Under the pieces are notes generated by a model that searched no databases, was not told the origin of the DNA, and saw only the letters and a list, made by a program, of their open reading frames with translations. From Patescibacteria group bacterium (lineage in GTDB: Bacteria > Patescibacteriota > Minisyncoccia > Minisyncoccales > JAHIOY01): a DNA stretch of 6,178 nt. The translations under genes and the position numbers were made by a program. This document shows, in pieces, positions 1-4,714 of this stretch. The stretch spans positions 1 to 6,178 of the forward strand of contig JAHIOY010000151.1 of NCBI GenBank assembly GCA_018894495.1, written 5' to 3'. Position 1 is the stretch's first letter, and every line of letters starts with the position of its first letter.

Positions 1-57
1 ACCAATGTCTTCTTTTAAAGCGAGCTCAACTAAATTTTTAATTTTTTTCAAAAACAT
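1..57 (-). CDS. nadC: Probable NadC (nicotinate-nucleotide pyrophosphorylase), N-terminal 19 codons only
   Basis: The gene starts at ATG (57-55) and runs off the start of the window. The visible peptide contains LVELALKEDIG, which resembles the N-terminal helix of quinolinate phosphoribosyltransferase (usually L..L..AL.EDIG.GDITT). The family converts quinolinate and PRPP to nicotinate mononucleotide in NAD synthesis. Only 19 residues can be read and no catalytic residue is included, so the call rests on this short motif. It begins 21 nt after the last stop of the decayed DUF429 gene, on the same strand, so it may be at the end of the same transcript. No Shine-Dalgarno sequence is seen. Confidence 0.6.
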   Translation of the reverse strand, partial: MFLKKIKNLVELALKEDIG

Positions 58-78
58 TTGTGATTAAACGTCTATATT

Positions 79-317
79 TCAACCGGTCTCTTTCCATCCA
101 TGCCCGGTAAAATTTTTGCCGCAGAGTTTCTGAACGAGGGTTGGAAAAACCTCAATTAAATTTATGCCTAAAACAAAGCCCCTTTTTTCAAAACATCTTT
201 TCCTTTTACCATCTCGCATTCAACGTTTCCTTTTTCAGCCAAAATGCAAAGCCCGGTTGTTTCCTTATCTTTACCTCCCAAATCAATTCCAATGTAAAAC
301 TTTTCATTCTTTATCAT
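79..317 (-). pseudogene. Decayed DUF429-like (predicted RNase H-fold) gene: frameshift and central deletion
   Basis: The ATG (317-315) directly follows the stop of the upstream transglutaminase-like gene. The first frame reads 49 codons, opening with YIGIDLGGKDKETTGLCIL, which matches the beginning of DUF429 proteins (GIDLAGK...TG..IL), and stops at TAG (170-168). A second frame then carries EKRGF...INLIEVFP, like the '.RGF.VIEVFP' segment found well inside the family, and ends at TGA (81-79). DUF429 proteins are usually around 200 residues or more; here only the start and a later segment remain, in different frames, with the middle missing. The function is unknown; an RNase H-like nuclease fold has been predicted for the family. 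A sequencing indel could explain the frameshift but not the missing centre. An alternative is that the 49-codon frame is an expressed short protein. Confidence 0.55.
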
Positions 318-2453
318 TTATTTTCCCTTTTCTATTTTTATTTCTCTTTCTTTTTTGTGGAGCCATGGGTCATAAGTTGTAATATCTTGGATTAGTTTTG
401 CGTATTCCGAGAAACGAGCTGTCATAATTTTCTTTATCTTTTCTTTGCTTAGGCCGAGTTGATGATAATAATCAACCGCAGATAAATCGTAAAAATAATC
501 ATCATCAACCGTCCATCCGTGGGATTTGATGTAATTTTCTCTTTCTTTTATTAATTCTGGGTCTATTTTTTCTGCCTTTTCTTTTTTCGGATCGAACCGA
601 GTTACGTCAATATAGGTAGAAACTAATTTCCCGGAAGAATCTACTGTAAGCACCGAATTAAATGCGTGGTTCATAAATCTGCTTGAAGCTATAGTAACCA
701 ATAAGTTTTGTGGTAATACCCCCTTAGATTTCATATATTCAACGGTAGCCGTTACCACATTGGAAATATCCTCACACACCCCGCCACTCTCTAATATCTT
801 CGTAAGGTATCTATCGTCTGAAGGCGCTTCTCCAAACCGTACAATCATTCCCCCTCCCGCCTCTAGATTCACCGCCGCTTCTACATCGTATTTTACATTT
901 TTTTCAATAATCTCAGCGATAACACCTATTACTTCCTTGGGATTTTTTTCTGCAATTTCTTTCAATTTATCATCGTCATATCCTTCCTTTTGAAACAATT
1001 TATCTATGGCATCTGTAAAATTTGGGCCATACGAGAGAACGGCTTCGGTCTTTCCTTCTTTAAGCAATTCTCTGTAATCATTTATTTTCTTAATATTTTC
1101 AGATGTATCCTTGCCAACTGAAAAATCTTTCCAAGATAAAATCGGCATATCTTTCCTTTTTTCTGTAATCTCATCTATTTTTATTAGAGTATCCATTTTA
1201 TTCATCTGCCCGGGGTAGATTTTGTAATGCTTAGATATGATTTTATCAACTTCATTTCGGTGTTTCAAATAAAAGGACAGGGGGATGTTTGAATTTTTAG
1301 CATCTATATGTAATCCAATTTTATTCATTTCCTCAAGGTATTCCGGCGCTACCCCTTGTCCCGTATAATCCACCTGAAGATAAGGAGCATCGCCCATGAA
1401 TCGTAATTTAATTGGAGTAATCGTGTTATCTGAACGTAGTTCAGCATCTTCACGTAAAAATCGTTCAAATTTGTCTCTGGTTTCTTCGTTTATTTTGCCT
1501 TCTTTGAATAGTCTGTTCGCTCTGTCCAAATCACCCATGTAAGATTTACCTGGCGAAACTAGTTCGACAGTAGCGTCTCCCTCATGAGCAATAAGTTTGA
1601 GGATTTCCTCTTTATATACTTTATCCAATAAGTCTGGATTTTCTTTTAGTTCTTTAATGGAAACAGGTTTTTCTTTTCCCATTCCCGGACCACTATATGC
1701 AGAAAAAAGTAAAAGGGTAGGAAGTCCAATAGCAAAAGCGGTCTTTAGCCATTCTGCCTTCGGTGATTCCAAAAAGAGAAATGGCGGAAGTTCTATCTCG
1801 CCCTTTTTATTTATTTCAAGACGATTTAAATCAAAGTGAGTTGCGTATTCTAAAAATAAAAGCTCCTCTTTGGTGCTGCCCTTATAATCTATTTCCTCAA
1901 AGTGAACTGCCTTTTCTATTTCTTCCTTTTTAATTTTTTTTGTCTCAGCTAATTTGTCAATTTCCCCTCTTATCTTCTTTTTAAATTCCTCAATATCTTT
2001 TTCCTCAGCTGGCAAGTTCCACATTTTAAAGAGAGCATTTCTTTCATAAAGATTTAAATCTCCCTTTCTTGCTCCTTCATATTTCTTTTTCTCATCATAA
2101 TCATAACCAATTGTTTCCAATATTTTTTCATCGCCCTTTTTTATTATCTCTCCACTCTCATCAATTTCATCCCCCATCTTATATCTCTTGGCTAAAATTT
2201 CCGCTTCGCCAGTAAGTCGTCTATCTAACTTATCAAAATCTTTCTCAGTAGCCGGAGCATCAGGATTTATCAGCATTCTCTCTAAAGTCGCCTTTTCAAT
2301 CATTTCCGTTAATTTTCGAAGTTTTCCAGAAATGATTTCTCTATAACTCTCTTTTCTTTTTTCGGGCACTTCTTTAGTCATTTTCTCTGGCTTTCCCTCT
2401 TTTTCTTTTCTTATTTCAATTTTTGGCTTTGGCCCTCTTTCAAGTCTTCTCAT
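318..2453 (-). CDS. Membrane-anchored transglutaminase-like (Cys-His-Asp) protein, function unknown
   Basis: A 711-residue protein. Residues 1-230 are highly charged, rich in K and E, probably helical, with no domain I recognise. A single hydrophobic segment lies at about 233-253 (W235 to Y253). The C-terminal part has a transglutaminase-like core: GGVCEDIS with C560 at the start of a helix, MNHAF with H596 and YIDVT with D616. Order, spacing (36 and 20 residues) and context fit the catalytic triad of the transglutaminase/cysteine-protease-like superfamily. Such domains in bacteria may hydrolyse or transfer amide bonds in proteins or peptidoglycan; the substrate here is unknown. Topology is probably charged N-terminus inside and catalytic part outside, but no cleavable signal peptide is seen. 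It starts 20 nt after the acylphosphatase stop, so the two are probably co-transcribed. The ATG at 2453 has no evident ribosome binding site; the next in-frame Met is residue 25. Confidence 0.8.
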   Translation of the reverse strand: MRRLERGPKPKIEIRKEKEGKPEKMTKEVPEKRKESYREIISGKLRKLTEMIEKATLERMLINPDAPATEKDFDKLDRRLTGEAEILAKRYKMGDEIDESGEIIKKGDEKILETIGYDYDEKKKYEGARKGDLNLYERNALFKMWNLPAEEKDIEEFKKKIRGEIDKLAETKKIKKEEIEKAVHFEEIDYKGSTKEELLFLEYATHFDLNRLEINKKGEIELPPFLFLESPKAEWLKTAFAIGLPTLLLFSAYSGPGMGKEKPVSIKELKENPDLLDKVYKEEILKLIAHEGDATVELVSPGKSYMGDLDRANRLFKEGKINEETRDKFERFLREDAELRSDNTITPIKLRFMGDAPYLQVDYTGQGVAPEYLEEMNKIGLHIDAKNSNIPLSFYLKHRNEVDKIISKHYKIYPGQMNKMDTLIKIDEITEKRKDMPILSWKDFSVGKDTSENIKKINDYRELLKEGKTEAVLSYGPNFTDAIDKLFQKEGYDDDKLKEIAEKNPKEVIGVIAEIIEKNVKYDVEAAVNLEAGGGMIVRFGEAPSDDRYLTKILESGGVCEDISNVVTATVEYMKSKGVLPQNLLVTIASSRFMNHAFNSVLTVDSSGKLVSTYIDVTRFDPKKEKAEKIDPELIKERENYIKSHGWTVDDDYFYDLSAVDYYHQLGLSKEKIKKIMTARFSEYAKLIQDITTYDPWLHKKEREIKIEKGK

Positions 2454-2473
2454 AAAAATTTAATTGAAATTTT

Positions 2474-2752
2474 TCACTTAATTTCAAAATTTTTGAATTC
2501 CCCTTTATGGTCCTCCCAGACGACATCAATTTTTTTAACGACTGCTCCCGGCGGCCCCGTTTTTACCCAGGCAATTATTTTTTCAACCCTCTCTTTTTCG
2601 CCTTCAAAAATCGCCTCAACTCTTCCCTTGTTAGTGTTTCTAACCCAACCAAAGACCCCTAATTCCCGAGCCATTTTTTGCGTCTCGGCCCTGAAAAATA
2701 TGCCCTGAACTAAACCAGAGACAAAAATATGGGCCCTTGATTTTTCACTCAT
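2474..2752 (-). CDS. acyP: Acylphosphatase
   Basis: A 92-residue protein, the usual size for the family, which hydrolyses the carboxyl-phosphate bond of acyl phosphates such as acetyl- or 1,3-bisphosphoglycerate in the cytoplasm. The signature VSGLVQGIFFR (11-21) provides the phosphate loop and catalytic R21; GWVRN (35-39) provides the catalytic N39, followed by KGRVEAIFEG (42-51) and the TGPPGAVV turn (65-72). All key residues are present, so it should be active. It lies 31 nt after the mgtC-like gene and 20 nt before the transglutaminase-like gene, which suggests one transcript. An AAGGAT sequence lies about 14 nt before the ATG, rather far for a ribosome binding site. Biological role in this operon cannot be told; acylphosphatases are often genomically unspecific housekeeping enzymes. 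Confidence 0.95.
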   Translation of the reverse strand: MSEKSRAHIFVSGLVQGIFFRAETQKMARELGVFGWVRNTNKGRVEAIFEGEKERVEKIIAWVKTGPPGAVVKKIDVVWEDHKGEFKNFEIK

Positions 2753-2783
2753 ATTTGAAAATTTATCCTTACCCTTGAAAGTT

Positions 2784-3227
2784 TTATCTTCCTTTTAGCT
2801 TTTTATTAATAACTTTTTCTTCAAATAAGCCAAGGCCGGCTAAAATTAAAATTGCAAAAAAGGTGGAGACCAATGCTAAAAAATAAAAATTAGCTCCGAC
2901 CGCTACTCCTATCGCCGCTGCTGTCCAGAGACCGGCGGCGGTAGTTAAGCCCTCAACTCTATCTTCACGGAAGAAAATGACTCCGGCTCCAATAAAACCG
3001 ATGCCGGTGGCTACGGCCTGAATAACCCTGGAAGGATCAAAGCTAATACCTTTCCCTGAAAAATTATCAAAAAATTGAAAAGCAAGCAGGGTAAAAAGGC
3101 AGGAACCCAAGGTAACTAAACTATAGGTTTGGAGACCGGCTTTCTTCCTTTTCCATTCTCTTTCAAAGCCAATCAAAGCCCCAAAAAGGGTTGCCAAAAA
3201 CAACTGAAAAATAATTGAAATTTCCAT
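2784..3227 (-). CDS. MgtC/SapB-family inner-membrane protein
   Basis: A 147-residue membrane protein matching the N-terminal MgtC domain. It begins with a membrane helix (about 4-20), then the conserved acidic-basic pair in GFERE (20-24) and the AGLQTYSLVTLG turn (30-41). Further helices fall near 36-53, 70-86 and 95-134. The family hallmarks GIGFIGAGVIF (75-85) and GLTTAAGLW (93-101) are both present. MgtC proteins are linked to growth at low magnesium and, in Salmonella, to inhibition of the F-type ATP synthase; the short forms without the C-terminal ACT-like domain, like this one, are poorly understood. First gene of the close-packed set with acyP and the transglutaminase-like gene. No Shine-Dalgarno is evident before ATG 3227. 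The 142 nt upstream is repeat sequence, so its promoter is unclear. Confidence 0.92.
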   Translation of the reverse strand: MEISIIFQLFLATLFGALIGFEREWKRKKAGLQTYSLVTLGSCLFTLLAFQFFDNFSGKGISFDPSRVIQAVATGIGFIGAGVIFFREDRVEGLTTAAGLWTAAAIGVAVGANFYFLALVSTFFAILILAGLGLFEEKVINKKLKGR

Positions 3228-3238
3228 AGAATAACTAA

Positions 3239-3371
3239 AATTCGAAATTCAAATATCGAAATTCGAAACAATATCAAAATCCTAATGACCAAAATTCAAA
3301 ACACGTGTTTGGAACATTTGAATTTTGAATTTGGAATTTGTTTCGGATTTCGGATTTCGTGCTTCGGATTT
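3239..3371. repeat. Intergenic A/T-rich inverted repeat of CGAAATC/AATTCAAA units
   Basis: This spacer between the EF-like gene and mgtC holds no gene. The left part (3239-3299) is made of units such as CGAAATTCGAAAC and CAAAATTCAAAAC; the right part (3315-3371) is the same kind of sequence on the opposite strand (on the minus strand: CGAAATCCGAAATCCGAAAC then AAATTCCAAATTCAAAATTC). The arms would form a long imperfect hairpin around a central CACGTG (3303-3308). The right arm starts right at the stop codon of the EF-like gene. It shares its architecture with the element inside elp3 at 5244-5304. It may act as a mobile or amplified repeat, or simply as a transcript-end hairpin. Confidence 0.8.
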
Positions 3372-3636
3372 AAACTTTATATACTTTATACCCTTCTCTT
3401 ACTTTTTGACTCACTTTTAAGCCAACAGAATCACCCGTTTTCGCCTCCTGAACTTTTTGATGGTCAACCTCCATTGATTCCACGATTTGATTAAAATCAA
3501 TTTTACCGCCAACAATTCTAATGGTCTCGCCCGCCTTTAAAACATCGGAAATTTCTATCAACGCCACCCCAATTTTTGAGAAGTAGTGAATAACCTTGCC
3601 AATTAATTTTCCTTGTTCAATGATTTCCTCTGGCAT
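3370..3636 (-). CDS. Translation elongation factor-like protein (single EF-Tu domain-2 beta-barrel)
   Basis: An 88-residue protein annotated in CPR bacteria and archaea as 'translation elongation factor-like'. It corresponds to one beta-barrel such as domain 2 of EF-Tu/IF2: GKVIHYFSKIGVALIEI (13-29), the LKAGETIRIVGG turn (33-44), the core SMEVDHQKV (54-62) and AKTGDSVGLKV (65-75). No GTPase domain is present, so it is not a GTPase; it may bind RNA or a translation factor, but no function is established that I know of. ATG 3636 has no Shine-Dalgarno, and it lies inside a small hairpin (3633-3648). A perfect TATAAT is 38 nt upstream of the start. The stop codon abuts the repeat at 3371. Confidence 0.82.
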   Translation of the reverse strand: MPEEIIEQGKLIGKVIHYFSKIGVALIEISDVLKAGETIRIVGGKIDFNQIVESMEVDHQKVQEAKTGDSVGLKVSQKVREGYKVYKV

Positions 3637-3648
3637 ATAAAAATATGC
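3633..3648 (-). promoter_or_regulatory. Hairpin covering the start codon of the EF-like gene
   Basis: On the minus strand the sequence GCATAT-TTTT-ATATGC forms a perfect 6-bp stem with a 4-nt loop, and the AUG of the EF-like gene lies in its 3' arm. In the absence of a Shine-Dalgarno, folding could limit access to the start. All but two pairs are A-U, so stability is low and chance is a real possibility. Confidence 0.35.
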
Positions 3649-3689
3649 TAATTATTAATTTTTCGACCTTTAACCATTGGGTAAACTTC

Positions 3690-3695
3690 ATTATA
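3690..3695 (-). promoter_or_regulatory. -10 box (TATAAT) for the EF-like gene
   Basis: The minus strand has a perfect TATAAT here, placing a transcription start near 3683 and giving a leader of about 47 nt before ATG 3636. No good -35 is found: the position at 17-bp spacing reads CTTTTT, which is the T-tract of the preceding terminator. Confidence 0.5.
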
Positions 3696-3710
3696 ACTAT
3701 TTTAGCAAAC

Positions 3711-3734
3711 AAAAAAAGAGAAGTAAATCTTCCC
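3711..3734 (-). terminator. Rho-independent terminator of the candidate small RNA
   Basis: On the minus strand GGGAAG-AUUUA-CUUCUC makes a 6-bp stem (one G-U pair) with a 5-nt loop, directly followed by seven T. It sits between the structured RNA and the EF-like gene, so it separates the two transcripts or could act as an attenuator. Confidence 0.6.
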
Positions 3735-3876
3735 TATTTTGGTGAGGGGGGATTCAGTCTTAACAAACTCGGCATTAACCATCGAGGCTGGGTTTGGACC
3801 TAACCAGGGAGCTCCTTTCAACCTCCTTCGTTAATAACTGCGTCCTTAGAGAATGAATCTCGCACCCCCCTCGTCT
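3711..3876 (-). ncRNA. Candidate structured small RNA (long multi-step hairpin), family not identified
   Basis: About 165 nt, minus strand. The ends pair perfectly: GAGGGGGG at the 5' end (3872-3865) with CCCCCCUC (3751-3744). Further inward AUUCA (3858-3854) pairs with UGAAU (3756-3752), UAUUAAC (3836-3830) with GUUAAUG (3779-3773), GAGG (3825-3822) with CCUC (3787-3784), and CUGGUU (3807-3802) with AACCCAG (3794-3788), leaving a loop of about 7 nt. The result is one rod with large internal loops. A TTGACA promoter lies just upstream and a terminator just downstream. The rod shape recalls 6S RNA or bacterial SRP RNA; the apical GGUUAGGUCC...CCAGCC is faintly SRP-like but the diagnostic SRP tetraloop/AGCAG motif is absent. 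It carries AAGGAGGU, a perfect anti-16S complement, in its interior. No convincing reading frame covers it. The strand is chosen from promoter and terminator. Confidence 0.6.
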
Positions 3877-3879
3877 TAA

Positions 3880-3907
3880 AGTTTATTGAAATAAAAATTT
3901 TTGTCAA
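3880..3907 (-). promoter_or_regulatory. Sigma70-type promoter for the candidate small RNA
   Basis: On the minus strand a perfect -35 TTGACA (3907-3902) is followed after 16 bp by TAAACT (3885-3880, four of six matches to TATAAT). The predicted start is at about 3873-3876, a few bases before the closing stem GAGGGGGG. It lies between the tRNA 3' end and the RNA, so the RNA need not depend on read-through. Confidence 0.6.
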
Positions 3908-3938
3908 GAGGCGCCGGTACTATCTAACCAATTACATG

Positions 3939-4013
3939 TGGTGTCCCTACGAGGAATTGAACCTCGATCTAAGGCTTCGGAGGCCTTTGTTCTATCCGTT
4001 AAACTATAGGGAC
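3939..4013 (-). tRNA. tRNA-Arg, anticodon CCG
   Basis: A complete 75-nt cloverleaf with encoded CCA. The acceptor stem GTCCCTA/TAGGGAC pairs fully, with discriminator A. The D arm is GTTT/GAAC with loop AACGGATA, giving the GG of the D-loop and A20, an arginine identity element. The anticodon stem AAGGC/GCCTT holds loop CTCCGAA, so the anticodon is CCG (plus-strand 3978-3980), reading CGG. Variable loop of about 4 nt; T stem CGAGG/CCTCG with loop TTCAATT. The first 10 nt overlap the end of the Trm9-like gene on the same strand, so the tRNA may be processed from the methyltransferase mRNA by RNase P. Position 34 is C, so it is not itself an Elp3/Trm9 substrate. Confidence 0.95.
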
Positions 4014-4714
4014 TTAGCGATCAAATAGATATTGCTGAACTTGCCTTTGCCCGCTCGCCAGCTTTTTTTTATTTTAAAGCCGGCTTCTTTTGCTAAATTT
4101 TCCAAGCCCTTTTTAGTGAAGCAGTGAAAATAACGTTCCACCAAGAGCTTGCCTTCTGAACTTTTCCAGGGCAAAAATATATCGCCAAAGTCAAAATGCT
4201 TTTTTCTGGTCAATTTAAATAAACCGTATTTTAAAATCAATTCCCAGCCCTGTTTTCTTTTCCAGAAATCCCAGACCCTTAAAACCAAAATTCCTTCCGG
4301 CCTCAAAACCCTTTTTGCCTCCTTTAAATACTGAATCTGAAACTCCCGGGAAGGAATATGATGCAAGACCGAAATTGAATATACTGCGCCAAAAAAGTTT
4401 GCTGGAAAGGGCAAATTCAGCGAATCGGCAACTTGAAATTTTGCGTCTGTCCCAAAATAATTTTTCTTGGCAATTTCAATTAGTTTCTCCGAAATATCCA
4501 CCCCAAAATAATCTACCCTTTGATCTTTTAAGACCTCAAATAATCTGCCGCTTCCGCAGCCAGAGTCCAAAACTTTTTCGCCGGGTATCGCATACTCCCC
4601 TAACTTTTTTATGTCTTCTGGAATAAAAGCCCTGGTTCTTGAAAAATCTTCGGCAATAAGGTTATAATTGTCTGTGGTCTTTTTAAGTAGGTATTCCGCA
4701 TATTCTTTTTCCAT
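4004..4714 (-). CDS. Trm9/ALKBH8-like class I SAM-dependent methyltransferase
   Basis: A 236-residue Rossmann methyltransferase. SAM-binding motif I is VLDSGCGSGRL (48-58), with the acidic ribose-binding residue in GVDIS (71-75), motif II-like ADSLNLPFP (96-104), SVLHHIPSRE (115-124) and VLRPEGILVL (136-145). The N-terminal NYNLIAEDFSRTR (16-28) and the C-terminal DIFLPW (178-183) and ERYFHCFTKKGLENLAKEAGF (193-213) follow the pattern of yeast Trm9 and the human ALKBH8 methyltransferase domain (YN.IA.HFS.TR ... D.FVPW ... YYH.F...EL). Those enzymes methylate cm5U34 of tRNA to mcm5U. Divergent neighbour of elp3, which supports the same role here by inference. The final codons overlap the tRNA-Arg gene. 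Start ATG 4714 shares two bases with the elp3 start on the other strand. Another small-molecule methyltransferase role (COG2226-like) cannot be excluded. Confidence 0.8.
   Translation of the reverse strand: MEKEYAEYLLKKTTDNYNLIAEDFSRTRAFIPEDIKKLGEYAIPGEKVLDSGCGSGRLFEVLKDQRVDYFGVDISEKLIEIAKKNYFGTDAKFQVADSLNLPFPANFFGAVYSISVLHHIPSREFQIQYLKEAKRVLRPEGILVLRVWDFWKRKQGWELILKYGLFKLTRKKHFDFGDIFLPWKSSEGKLLVERYFHCFTKKGLENLAKEAGFKIKKSWRAGKGKFSNIYLIAKSL
4639..4668 (+). promoter_or_regulatory. Possible elp3 promoter inside the methyltransferase gene
   Basis: TTGAAA (4639-4644) and a perfect TATAAT (4663-4668) are separated by 18 bp on the plus strand, placing a start near 4675 and a leader of about 38 nt before the elp3 ATG. 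The boxes lie antisense within codons for the conserved NYNLIAEDFS segment of the Trm9-like gene, so the match could partly be a by-product of coding. As the two genes leave no intergenic space, some promoter must lie inside a gene. Confidence 0.45.

Noticed and set aside
141..395. Plus-strand frames rich in phenylalanine over the first 400 bases
   Set aside because: They are antisense to the decayed DUF429 gene and the end of the transglutaminase-like gene; the F-rich content mirrors A-rich coding sequence.
3239..3371. CRISPR array or attachment site in the repetitive spacer
   Set aside because: The units are very short, irregular and arranged as inverted arms, without regular spacers or a cas gene nearby.
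3702..3782. Short minus-strand reading frame of 26 codons starting MVNAEFVKTESP, within the candidate small RNA
   Set aside because: The AAGGAGGU upstream is about 38 nt from its ATG, too far for initiation, and the frame runs through the terminator T-tract. Pairing of both RNA ends explains the sequence better.
3711..3876. 5S rRNA, tmRNA or RNase P RNA as identity of the structured RNA
   Set aside because: The conserved sequence cores of these RNAs are not present, and the tRNA-like end of tmRNA is absent.
3882..3895. TTTATT-GA-AATAAA hairpin followed by T-rich sequence, a possible plus-strand terminator
   Set aside because: The stem is purely A-T, no plus-strand gene lies upstream, and it falls between the -35 and -10 boxes of the minus-strand promoter.
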